A model generated the notes under the pieces. The model was not told the origin of the DNA and ran no database searches. It saw only the letters and a program-made list of their open reading frames with translations. A stretch of DNA of 64,000 nt from Holophagae bacterium (GTDB lineage: Bacteria > Acidobacteriota > Holophagae > Acanthopleuribacterales > Acanthopleuribacteraceae), in the NCBI GenBank assembly GCA_029263455.1, contig JAJCXM010000019.1:124001-188000 (forward strand), given 5' to 3'. The position numbers and the translations under genes are program-made. Below are positions 8,298 to 17,086 of this stretch, piece by piece (within the stretch, counting starts at the first letter, position 1; each line of letters starts with the position of its first letter).

Positions 8298-11200
8298 CTA
8301 TTCTACAGGAGCTGGAGTCTTAATAGGGTCGGCTGGACGAGCAGGTAACGACTTGGGACTGCTCTGCATGCGCTTGAGAACCTCTTGGATGCCGCGATCA
8401 AGTTGATTATCTTTGCCGTTGATCACGGAAAGTGGATCGTTCTCGACTTCGATGTCCGGATCCACGCCGTGTCCTTCAACAACCCATTCGCCACTATCGC
8501 TGGCATTGCCGAATTCTGGGACGTTGACGCTCCCGCCATCCAGTAACGGTCCGTGGTTGGTGATGCCAACGATGCCACCCCAGGAGCGTTTGCCGATCAA
8601 GGGTCCAAGACCTGCGCGCCTGAACGTCCAGGGGAAAATATCACCATCACTCGCGGATGTTTGGCTCAACAAACACACCATTGAGCCGTGAAAAACGATA
8701 TTCGGATAAGTGGTTGGCAGATCGGTATGACGGGCGTAGTCGAGCCCTAATAGAGTACGAGACAAACGATTAATGATCATCTGTGAGACATTGCCGCCTC
8801 CGTTACCGCGAACATCGATTATCAAGCCCTCTTTGCGGATCTGACCGTAATACCATTTAATGAACTCACGGATACCGCTAGCGCCCATATCCGGAATATG
8901 GAGATAGCCTACACGACCATCAGTTTGGGCGGTCACATAGTCACGGTTCTTGTTGACCCAAGTCAAGTAGCGCAGCGATGATTCGTCTCCGATCGGTGCG
9001 ACAAGTACTTTACGTGCCGATTTACCATCCGCTGTCTTAGAAACAGTGAGCTCCAGGCCTTGGCCACCTGCATGACGCAAAATCGCGTAAGGATTAGACC
9101 CCTCACCTAGCTTCGATCCATTGATTGCCAGCAGATACTCTCCACTTGCGACCTGGACACCCACTTCGGTGAGTGGCGATCGATAAGTTGGTTCTTGGTT
9201 GTTTCCGGCGATGATACGACCGAACTGGAAGTGTTTGGCCGCTTCGTTCCAGGTCAATTCAGCACCTAATAATGCCGAATTGGGGCGAGCTGGCGCGCCC
9301 GTGTCACCACCGCTGACATAAGCATGAGAGACATTGAGTTCAGCTGCCATTTCACCCAGAATATAGTTCAAATCGCTGCGGTGTGAGACATGAGGTAATA
9401 GCGCCCGATACTGATTGCCAATAGCATCCCAGTCGTAGCCATGCATATTTTCGACGTAGAAATGATCGCGGAACCGACGCCACACCTCATCAAAAATCGT
9501 GGCCCACTCTTCTTTTGGAACCCGCCATGCCCGTAAATTTGAGGTCGAGACAGGTTTCGGCTTATCGCCGTTATTCAAAGTGTACAGACTGTAGGCACCA
9601 GAACTGGAAGCCAAAATCGACTGTCCATCGCGAGAAAGGGCCCAGCCATTCAGGCGGCTGGCGATTTCTTTAGATTCCTGCTTTTCGATGTCGTAGTGGA
9701 AAAGCGCTGTCGGCACATCGCTACTTCGCCCGTAATAAAAGGCGCCACCACGACCGTACAATAAGCCACCCTCAATCGGACTGATAGCAACATAATTGTC
9801 CGTTTCTACTGGTATGCGAATGACGCGCTCAGCCAAGCCATCGAAATCAATTTTCACCTTTGGCGTCTCTGGCTTTTTTTCGTCCTTCTCGTTCTTGGTC
9901 TTGCCCTTCTTAGCAGGTTTCGATGGCTCTTCCGGGTGCTTGGCTTCGTCCGCTTTCAACTCGTCATCGTTCCTAGGCGTATAAGGATTTTTGACATCGG
10001 CATGCAATGCTAAGGCGTATATGCCCGTTTCGCGATCGACCACGTAATTCCACTCAAAGCTGCCAATCTGGGGTTCAAAACCACGTCGACTCAGGTAATA
10101 CAGGAGTTCGCCTTTGGGGTCCCAACGCGGACTGTACTCATCGAAGTAACTATCGGTCACTTTAGTGGTCTTTTTGCTGGCTGCACTCCATATGTAGATC
10201 GAAGAAAGCTGATTAGGCTCATTTAATGAGAATGTCAAGAATTGAGCATCTGGCGACCAAGCATAATCCGTTCGGTAGTTGTATATCTCGTCAGCGACCT
10301 CTGTCATTTGTCCACTAGCCACGTCGATAACCCAAATCTTGCCACCTTTCTCGGTGAGCGCGATTAATTTGGAATCAGGCGACCAGCGCGGCGAATAAAG
10401 GCGGGTTTTGATGTCTTTACTAATCTGTCGTATCGAACCACCGTCGTGAGCCATGACATACAAATGTTCTTCGCCTGTTTGATCCGATACGTAGGCTATC
10501 CACTGACCATCTGGCGACCAGGCAACTTCACGTTCATGAGCATCCGACGACTGCGTCAAATTACGTGTCACACCCTGTTCGACGGGCGCCGTAAATATGT
10601 CACCTCGTGCCACGAACAAGGCGCGTTTTGCATTGGGGCTAAGATCAAATTCTTCAATCTGATTGGCGACCGAGATCATTTCAGGCCTACTCGCTATGCC
10701 GTCGTCACCAACTTGGATATCGAGTTTGCGACTTTCAAGCGTTGTCACATCCAAAACATGTAACACCCCACCCAGCTCGTAAATGATTTGATGGTCCTTA
10801 TCGGATGAAGGCCAGCGTACATCCCATTCAGTGGAATGCGTGAGTTGGGTGACGCCATCGGTCGCGAAGTCATAGCGGTACAAATTGAAATGACCGTCGC
10901 GGTCAGAATTGAAATACACCGCATCACCCATCCACATTGGATCGCGATCGGCTCGTTTACTTGTGGCAATTCTACGTGCGTCATGTGTTTGCAAATCAAA
11001 GACGAGTAGCTCTTGAGCCCAGCCCCCCTGATAGCGTTTCCAAGTACGGAAATCTCGCACCAAAGGCGAATAGACCACTTTTTTGCCATCCGATGAAAAA
11101 TCACCAGCTCCTGCAACTGGCATCGGCAGGGCAACGGGCATCCCACCACCAGTCGATACCGTGAACAACTTCGAATCTGACAAGTCCCATGAGTCACGTA

Positions 11201-11600
11201 AGGAACGGAACAGAACCGATTGGCCATCGACACTCCAGCCATAGACTTGATTGTCGTAACCCCATCGATCAGGCAAGGGCCCGCGTGCCGGGTAAAAGGT
11301 CAACTGCTGAGGAGCGCCCCCAGTTGTTGGCATCACGTAAACTTGCTCATCACCGTCATATTGACCCGTAAATGCGATCTGTGAACCGTCGGGCGAGAAT
11401 TCCGCGAAGAACTCGAGTCCTTCGTCACTAGTCAATCGACTCGCGTTTCCACCCTCGGCAGAAGCCAACCAAAGATCACCGGCATAAGTGAAAAGGATTT
11501 GATTGCCGTGGATCGCCGGAAATCGAAGAAGTTTTGTATTGGCAAAGCTAAGCGTGCAAACGAGCGCAACAAGAGCCACACCGACAGTTTTTCGGTCCAT
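8298..11600 (-). CDS. Tricorn-type protease homologue (S41), exported
   Basis: This 1100-residue protein starts with a signal peptide (hydrophobic 6-20). The first ~550 residues form WD40-like/PD40 propeller repeats ('SPDG', 'WSPDG', 'RWSPDSK'). A Lys/Glu-rich linker lies near 545-575. The C-terminal ~450 residues contain the tricorn core: a His in VSHAYVSGGD (near 758), a PDZ-like segment, VRGNGGGN and the nucleophile Ser in SASDGD (near 982), then a Glu in VVEGHGVDPD. All the charge-relay elements known from Thermoplasma tricorn appear present. Here the signal peptide places it in the periplasm, so it probably degrades oligopeptides there. GGAGG lies 8 bases before ATG 11600. Confidence 0.93.
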   Translation of the reverse strand: MDRKTVGVALVALVCTLSFANTKLLRFPAIHGNQILFTYAGDLWLASAEGGNASRLTSDEGLEFFAEFSPDGSQIAFTGQYDGDEQVYVMPTTGGAPQQLTFYPARGPLPDRWGYDNQVYGWSVDGQSVLFRSLRDSWDLSDSKLFTVSTGGGMPVALPMPVAGAGDFSSDGKKVVYSPLVRDFRTWKRYQGGWAQELLVFDLQTHDARRIATSKRADRDPMWMGDAVYFNSDRDGHFNLYRYDFATDGVTQLTHSTEWDVRWPSSDKDHQIIYELGGVLHVLDVTTLESRKLDIQVGDDGIASRPEMISVANQIEEFDLSPNAKRALFVARGDIFTAPVEQGVTRNLTQSSDAHEREVAWSPDGQWIAYVSDQTGEEHLYVMAHDGGSIRQISKDIKTRLYSPRWSPDSKLIALTEKGGKIWVIDVASGQMTEVADEIYNYRTDYAWSPDAQFLTFSLNEPNQLSSIYIWSAASKKTTKVTDSYFDEYSPRWDPKGELLYYLSRRGFEPQIGSFEWNYVVDRETGIYALALHADVKNPYTPRNDDELKADEAKHPEEPSKPAKKGKTKNEKDEKKPETPKVKIDFDGLAERVIRIPVETDNYVAISPIEGGLLYGRGGAFYYGRSSDVPTALFHYDIEKQESKEIASRLNGWALSRDGQSILASSSGAYSLYTLNNGDKPKPVSTSNLRAWRVPKEEWATIFDEVWRRFRDHFYVENMHGYDWDAIGNQYRALLPHVSHRSDLNYILGEMAAELNVSHAYVSGGDTGAPARPNSALLGAELTWNEAAKHFQFGRIIAGNNQEPTYRSPLTEVGVQVASGEYLLAINGSKLGEGSNPYAILRHAGGQGLELTVSKTADGKSARKVLVAPIGDESSLRYLTWVNKNRDYVTAQTDGRVGYLHIPDMGASGIREFIKWYYGQIRKEGLIIDVRGNGGGNVSQMIINRLSRTLLGLDYARHTDLPTTYPNIVFHGSMVCLLSQTSASDGDIFPWTFRRAGLGPLIGKRSWGGIVGITNHGPLLDGGSVNVPEFGNASDSGEWVVEGHGVDPDIEVENDPLSVINGKDNQLDRGIQEVLKRMQSSPKSLPARPADPIKTPAPVE

Positions 11601-11730
11601 TTATGAGTCCTCCAGTAAGGGATAGGTATGGGCAGACTTTTAGCGCCGCACCTAATTTAGTGATGTCAAGACTTACGGGCCACCGCACGGCAAGTTTCAA
11701 ATGCTGTGAATTCAGACCTTAGGTATTTTT

Positions 11731-11784
11731 CACGAAACCATCGCCCTTGATACGCGCCTTGAATCAATGAACGATGGCTTCGTG
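11731..11784. repeat. Large-loop inverted repeat downstream of the M36 peptidase gene
   Basis: CACGAAACCATCG (11731-11743) is complementary to CGATGGCTTCGTG (11772-11784) at 12 of 13 positions, with a 28-base loop. Read on the minus strand the odd pair is a G-U wobble, so the stem is continuous in RNA from the peptidase gene. There is no T-run on that side, so terminator function is uncertain. The rest of 11601-11789 shows nothing I can assign beyond the tricorn leader. Confidence 0.3.
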
Positions 11785-11789
11785 GTTCT

Positions 11790-14492
11790 TTAGATTTCGT
11801 TTACGGCCAAAACGAGGTCAGCAATGTCTACAATGCCGTTACCCAACGCATCACCACAGACAGTTGGAGTTAGCCATGTTGCGGCAACAGGCGTCGAATA
11901 AACCACCACGTTAACTACCAGAACGGCAGGAGTAGATACATAGTCGGGTCCGCAGCCTCCCATCGCTCTGCAGGTATAACTGGCTGAATCTGACCCTGCA
12001 ACGGCTAGTAGTGTTAGATCGGGTGACGTCTCACCCATGATGTCTACCCCGTCCTTCATCCATTGAAGTGTCCATCCTGTGCCTGCAATCTCGATGGAGA
12101 AGGTGACGTCTTCACCTGCACAGACTTCTACACCCTCTGGATTGTGATAAAAGGGGCCACAATCGCATGGCAAATCAAATGCCTCACTGCCGTCAGCAAT
12201 TAATCCACTTGAACCCTGGCTTGCCGAGAAACCTAGTCCGCGGCGAGCAAAGGCACGCCAAATATCACAACGATTGGCCGTTCCGTTGATGGCTACATCG
12301 GCCGCTAATATCGCATCTCGGCCATCCACCATGCCAGGGCTACAAGGTTGTATTTTCATGCCTTCGAGGACTAATTGCATGGCCAGATTGTTACCACCTG
12401 TGCCATTGATAAGATCAGGATCAAAGCCATACTGATTAACGAGCGGCCAATACATATCCCACAACATGGTGCACCACAGGAAGCCAACGCCGTGAGGGAT
12501 CGCAATATTGGCATCTGCTCGATTGGCGTAGGTCAATTCGTTGATGAAGAAGTCAGTCGAATAAGGTCGAGGCCGAATGCCGTAGCCGTCGACAGGCTGG
12601 AAGGAAGCATAGGTTCCAACGCCACGAATCGTGCCTTCTTCGTGTGCTGCCGTTGCCGTCATGTAAAGGCCAATAAAGTCGCTCCAGCCTTCGCCCATCT
12701 GTTCTTCATTTTGTAAGCAACTCACGTTTAGTCGGCCACCTGTCAAACGGTTCGAAACGCCATGGCCATATTCGTGGGCAATAATTCCGCTATCAAAATC
12801 ACTGTCGCGATTGACTTCCGCATCATTATTCAAAATATTCGCCATTACCGTTTGGCTTAGGGCCAATTGATCCTTAATCAGCTGACCATCGGCCATGCTC
12901 ATGAAAACGCCCGGGATGACGACGGTCGGATCGGTACCACCCATTTGTTGGATGCCATTAGGTGCGTTGTTCACGACAATGGCGAGAATGGCGCCCGCGT
13001 CCTGAGCATTCTTCACTTTGAGGGTGAAATTACATCCGCCTCGATCGATCACAGCAATCTTGCCGCTGATTTCAGCGCCGTTAACGAGGACTTCACAGCC
13101 ATCAGAGGTCGTACCAACGCCGTCGTCCACGAGAACCAATTCACCGGCAATGCCACCCATAGGAACGGTCCCACCGAAGGCCGCACCACCAGCAAAATAG
13201 GCCCCGGCGATGATGCCGGGTTCCGTGACATTAACCACATAAGCCGCGGCCGGTTCCCATTCATACATACGCATTCGCGGATTTCCGCCATCGCCAGGCG
13301 TTGAAAAATTAGCGTTGTTGCGCGTCGTGCTAGAGGAAGGCTGGTCGGCTCTTGATTGGCTTTGCGCGTTCACACTATCTAAACCAGCTGCACCTGCCCC
13401 ATAGTTGTTTTCCTGAAAATTTCCAGACGCTGCATCAAAGCCAAGATTGTTCAACAGGTCATGGACCATATTGTTCCAATAAAAAAGGTTGATGGTTGCC
13501 GCATCCGTATAGGTATTGGGTTGCATCCCAAAATCCGGCACCACGGAAAATACAAGACCAGGACCGCCATCCGGATCATCGCCAGATGGAAGGTCGTTGC
13601 CATCTCGATCCTGATAAGCGTGAACGTTATTGCCTTGGGTGGTTGTGAATTCAGCGCCAATAGCACCATCGGTGTCATGCCAGCCAAAGGGGGATGCCAT
13701 TAGATCGAAAGGGTCAAGCGCATTCGTAAAGGCACCATGGTTTGGGCTCTCTACGGGCATTTCCAGCACGTAATATGAGTTGGAACTTTGCTTTGACTCG
13801 ATCACCCTTTGCGCTTTCATCTGCCGGTCTGTTTCGCTCACAAATCCACCGGTAAAAGAGTCGTGGACGGTCCAGTTGAAACGCGTCAGTTCCTCACCGC
13901 TATTGGCGTCGATCAGCAGTTGCCACCAATCAACGGAATCAACAGGGAGCACTTCAACGACCCAGACGACTCTCAACTCATCTTCGATTCGCAAATAATT
14001 TAAATAAGCGGCGATAGGTTCAACCGAAAAATTGGCAGCCACAAAATCGTGCCGCAACTCAGCGCCCGCTGTTGTTTGAACAGACAGATCATCCAAGGCT
14101 CCGACATAGCCCAATATGCGGCTAGCTGCAGCCAACGCATCAGTACCACTCAGGCCAGCTTGTTCGTCACCGATATTTAATAGCCTACGGTCATGGAATC
14201 GATGAATCAGGTTGAGTACAGAACCGTCTTGTTTCATGGAGGCGGTCATGATCGCGTTGTGCACGCGAATGCCATGGACCGTCTGGTTGGTATAGATATG
14301 AGATAAGTCAGAACGCGCACTGAATGTTGTGCTCGAAAGCTGCATTTCATTAATATCTTCAGCGGCGATCTCGGGAGAATCGCCTGCCAAGAGATGGGCA
14401 CGCAACCCTTCCATTAGTTGACTGTCACTCAAAGGCTGAGCCAAAACCAAACAAAACCCAAGCACACCTATAACAAATCCACGAATCCACAT
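11790..14492 (-). CDS. Secreted M36 fungalysin-type metallopeptidase with PA, Ig-like and dockerin-like domains
   Basis: ATG 14492 has GGGGAG five bases upstream and opens a clean signal peptide; the start at 14522 adds ten residues and lacks a Shine-Dalgarno. The order is an FTP-type propeptide (to ~230), the M36 catalytic domain with an inserted PA domain (around 'GKIAVIDRGGCNF'), and the zinc motif HEYGH near residue 572 with a downstream Glu in 'EGWSDF'. An Ig-like domain with 'WMKDGV' and a 'YTCRA' Cys pair follows. The last ~25 residues (CGDALGNGIVDIADLV) form one dockerin-like calcium loop. It is predicted to be an extracellular zinc endopeptidase for nutrient protein breakdown, self-activated by propeptide removal. 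The dockerin-like end resembles those of the nearby endonuclease and heme-motif proteins. Confidence 0.93.
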   Translation of the reverse strand: MWIRGFVIGVLGFCLVLAQPLSDSQLMEGLRAHLLAGDSPEIAAEDINEMQLSSTTFSARSDLSHIYTNQTVHGIRVHNAIMTASMKQDGSVLNLIHRFHDRRLLNIGDEQAGLSGTDALAAASRILGYVGALDDLSVQTTAGAELRHDFVAANFSVEPIAAYLNYLRIEDELRVVWVVEVLPVDSVDWWQLLIDANSGEELTRFNWTVHDSFTGGFVSETDRQMKAQRVIESKQSSNSYYVLEMPVESPNHGAFTNALDPFDLMASPFGWHDTDGAIGAEFTTTQGNNVHAYQDRDGNDLPSGDDPDGGPGLVFSVVPDFGMQPNTYTDAATINLFYWNNMVHDLLNNLGFDAASGNFQENNYGAGAAGLDSVNAQSQSRADQPSSSTTRNNANFSTPGDGGNPRMRMYEWEPAAAYVVNVTEPGIIAGAYFAGGAAFGGTVPMGGIAGELVLVDDGVGTTSDGCEVLVNGAEISGKIAVIDRGGCNFTLKVKNAQDAGAILAIVVNNAPNGIQQMGGTDPTVVIPGVFMSMADGQLIKDQLALSQTVMANILNNDAEVNRDSDFDSGIIAHEYGHGVSNRLTGGRLNVSCLQNEEQMGEGWSDFIGLYMTATAAHEEGTIRGVGTYASFQPVDGYGIRPRPYSTDFFINELTYANRADANIAIPHGVGFLWCTMLWDMYWPLVNQYGFDPDLINGTGGNNLAMQLVLEGMKIQPCSPGMVDGRDAILAADVAINGTANRCDIWRAFARRGLGFSASQGSSGLIADGSEAFDLPCDCGPFYHNPEGVEVCAGEDVTFSIEIAGTGWTLQWMKDGVDIMGETSPDLTLLAVAGSDSASYTCRAMGGCGPDYVSTPAVLVVNVVVYSTPVAATWLTPTVCGDALGNGIVDIADLVLAVNEI

Positions 14493-14531
14493 ACACACTC
14501 CCCAAAAATAAAACGATGTCAAAAGATCTTA

Positions 14532-14539
14532 ATTTTATA
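14532..14539 (-). promoter_or_regulatory. Candidate -10 element of the M36 peptidase gene
   Basis: On the minus strand TATAAAAT lies 40 bases upstream of ATG 14492 in an AT-rich stretch. The best upstream -35 candidate (TTGGGT) has a long 19-base spacing, so the call rests mainly on the -10 match. Confidence 0.3.
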
Positions 14540-14586
14540 GTCTATTGCTACGGTAGTCACCCAAAAACAAATCTGGTAGCGCATCT

Positions 14587-14596
14587 TGACGCGTCA
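14587..14596. promoter_or_regulatory. Perfect palindrome TGACGCGTCA, possible operator
   Basis: A 10-base self-complementary site sits about 50 bases upstream of the candidate -10 of the M36 gene and about 90 bases beyond the end of the next minus-strand gene. The position suits an activator or repressor dimer, but no protein can be named and a site this short can arise by chance. Confidence 0.2.
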
Positions 14597-14682
14597 TGAC
14601 TCCGGTGTTTAAGAGAAATGCCTGGTTTAAAAAGAGATTCAATTTCGATATTGATAGATATTTTTCCACACTTAAACGGTTC

Positions 14683-15444
14683 TTACAGATCTGATTGTTT
14701 GGAGAACAAGTCGACGTCCAAATTTAGGTCAGATACGCTGTCTGCGATTTCCACGGTTAGATCTAGGTTAAACGGTCCTAAACGGTGGCTGTGAGAGATG
14801 AGAGCGCCTTCTCCCATCACTTTCCAATCCTCCCATGTGGTTGATAGTCCACCAATGGGAATAATCGAAACCCACATCAACCATTGATTAGGACGGCCTT
14901 GCTCGTCCAAGAAAACCAAATATGTGTCGCCAGGAGTGACACCTCCTTGACCAAAACTCACCAATAAGCCTTGTTTTCCATCCCATTCAATGAGGGATCT
15001 AACGGTTCCTTGATTGCGAAAACTACAGAATGGGTTGAGCCAAAAGGCATCATTGATGAAGTGACTCCAACCCTCATCAACCGCCTCTCTATTTAACGGT
15101 CCAGTCAAAATCTGACCATTTCTATAGGCAACGCCATCTTGATCGGCCACCTGAATCAGCGTGATGGTGTCAGCGAAAGTAGACTGGACTTGATCGCGTT
15201 GACGATCCCAAACATGGGTTCTCTGATTTTTGAAGGTCCATTTGAGCACCTTAACTCGGTCCCACGCCTCACAGCCTAAAGTATCGAAGAGTTGATCGGT
15301 CAAACGCTCGGCTGCCTCACTCGGTGCGTGTTTTGGCAGAGGCTTGTCCAGACTTTTGAGATAAAGAAAACCCATTAGACCAATCACAAGAACAGACACG
15401 ATTGACGTGATCAGACAGCTAAACACGCGACGATTTTTAGCCAT
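14683..15444 (-). CDS. Membrane-anchored protein of unknown function
   Basis: ATG 15444 follows AAGGTG at a spacing of six and gives ~253 residues; the 46 extra codons up to 15582 have no good ribosome site. One transmembrane helix near residues 10-30 follows a basic start (AKNRR), so the rest is probably periplasmic. The body is rich in Trp and aromatic beta strands ('WTFKNQRTHVWDR', 'FWLNPFCSF', 'TTWEDWKVMG'), which gives the impression of a LolA-like or START-like beta fold. I do not recognise the family. It is divergent from the HELFH peptidase gene and upstream of the M36 gene on the same strand, but 190 bases separate them. Confidence 0.7.
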   Translation of the reverse strand: MAKNRRVFSCLITSIVSVLVIGLMGFLYLKSLDKPLPKHAPSEAAERLTDQLFDTLGCEAWDRVKVLKWTFKNQRTHVWDRQRDQVQSTFADTITLIQVADQDGVAYRNGQILTGPLNREAVDEGWSHFINDAFWLNPFCSFRNQGTVRSLIEWDGKQGLLVSFGQGGVTPGDTYLVFLDEQGRPNQWLMWVSIIPIGGLSTTWEDWKVMGEGALISHSHRLGPFNLDLTVEIADSVSDLNLDVDLFSKQSDL

Positions 15445-15653
15445 AAAACACACCTTTTGATTGCTTTGTGATGTCTGACGACGAACCAAGCACAACACAT
15501 ACAAGCTTAACTCAAGCCTTCCTTTTACTAACAATGCGATCAGATGGCGCAAACATCTATCCCAATACCTTAGAAGCGACATTCATAGGTTATTCTTAAG
15601 CCGAGACTCAGCAATTAGCCGGAGATGACGTTGTGAAGCAAGGAAGGATGCTT

Positions 15654-16934
15654 ATGAATCTATTACGGAATCTACTTGGACATGCATTAACGGCCGCCTT
15701 GGCCGTGCCCCTGCTGCCCTGCTTGTTGCATGCTCAGGTAGATCATGAAAGAGCACAGGCCTATTTCCAAGAAGCAGCCGAACTATGCGAGCGAGAGGCT
15801 GGCCAAATATGGGGTGTGCCGCTGCACGGTCCCATGATCGTCGCTGATGTCACGACAAACAGCTTTGCCAGTAACCAACCTGTTCCGGAAGAAGCGCGCC
15901 CGAAATTCTTGGGATACGCCAACACGGCGGCTCAGTGGGGAGACCAGCGATGGTCCACATTTGTTTGGCAGATGATCCCAAAAGACGATGCTGACGCCAG
16001 GGCGCGGATGATGATGCACGAACTTTTTCACCGAGTCCAACCGCAACTTGGCCTACTAATTAAAGCGATGCCTGGCTCAAATGATCACCTTGATGGACTA
16101 GAGGGTCGCTTCTGGATGCAACTGGAATGGCGTGCACTAGCCAAAGCCTTAGCCGCTAATCGAAGCCAATCTCTCGCAGCCATTAGCGATGCTATGTCCT
16201 TTAGAGAGGCACGCCGTCAGCGATTTGTGGGATCGGCGGCATCTGAGCAGGCAAGCGAAATCAATGAGGGTTTGGCTCAATACACAGGAACCAAAACCGC
16301 ATACTCGACCCGTGAGGCGGTGGTCGCCGACGCCATCGAGCAGCTCAATCAGGCGGCCATGAAAGAGACATTTGTCCTCACCTTTGCCTATGCGACCGGC
16401 GCTGCCTATGGTCTATTGCTTGACGAATTTTCGCCGGGCTGGACGCGTCACATAAAGGCTTCCGACGATGTTGGTCAACTACTCATTCAAGCAGCAGGCA
16501 TTGAGTCTCTGGCTGACCCGGAACTGGCCAAACTGAAATACGGCGGGCCCGATTTGTGGGTTGCAGAACAAGAACGAGAGCAACAACGTCTACGCCGGGT
16601 CGCCGAATTGCGAAGTCGATTTGTGGAGGGTCCGGTCCTTGCCCTGCCTCGCGGTAAAAACGCGGTTTTCATCACCTTGGGCGTAACGCCTATCCCCGGC
16701 GCTGGCACCGTATATCCCAGCTACCGAGTAAGCGGGCGATGGGGTCAAATTGAGGCTGATCTCGTCTTGGTATCAACGGATGGTCAAACACTGACTGTGC
16801 CTGCGCCTTTCGATCAGGACGGAGAAACCTTATCAGGCGCCGGTTGGCAAGCCACGCTAAATCCAGGTTGGGCCTTGCAACCGGGTCAACGACAAGGCGA
16901 TACCGTCGTATTTCAAGTGGCGCAAGATCCTTAG
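15654..16934 (+). CDS. Predicted secreted gluzincin-like metallopeptidase (HELFH)
   Basis: A signal peptide (hydrophobic core, then 'LHAQ') is followed by a helical domain carrying HELFH (near residue 120) and, about 90 residues later, EINEGLAQYTG. This arrangement, two His and a Glu from HExxH plus a downstream Glu in a helix, is that of gluzincin zinc peptidases. The C-terminal ~130 residues form a beta domain. I cannot place it in a named family, so the substrate is unknown. ATG 15654 has AAGGAAGG six bases upstream; GTG 15633 with GGAG eight bases upstream is a real alternative and would add seven residues. Nothing clear is seen in the divergent 209-base upstream gap. Confidence 0.75.
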   Translation: MNLLRNLLGHALTAALAVPLLPCLLHAQVDHERAQAYFQEAAELCEREAGQIWGVPLHGPMIVADVTTNSFASNQPVPEEARPKFLGYANTAAQWGDQRWSTFVWQMIPKDDADARARMMMHELFHRVQPQLGLLIKAMPGSNDHLDGLEGRFWMQLEWRALAKALAANRSQSLAAISDAMSFREARRQRFVGSAASEQASEINEGLAQYTGTKTAYSTREAVVADAIEQLNQAAMKETFVLTFAYATGAAYGLLLDEFSPGWTRHIKASDDVGQLLIQAAGIESLADPELAKLKYGGPDLWVAEQEREQQRLRRVAELRSRFVEGPVLALPRGKNAVFITLGVTPIPGAGTVYPSYRVSGRWGQIEADLVLVSTDGQTLTVPAPFDQDGETLSGAGWQATLNPGWALQPGQRQGDTVVFQVAQDP

Positions 16935-17086
16935 AACCATAGGTCCCACACATTCAAAACGCTGAGAAAGCTGACTGTATAAGAAAGTTCCCCTAGCCAC
17001 AACGGCATTTGTTCGACAAAAGCGTCGTCCCTGTTGCCCCAAAAGACATCAAATAGCTTATGCTTTAGAAAAGCATGGAGAGCCAA

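Noticed and set aside
10745-11242. A 165-codon minus-strand frame inside the tricorn gene
   Set aside because: It lies wholly inside a strongly supported propeller coding region on the same strand in another frame and shows no motif or ribosome site.
12867-13304. A 145-codon plus-strand frame opposite the M36 peptidase
   Set aside because: It overlaps the catalytic/PA region of a clear peptidase and its translation has no recognisable domain.
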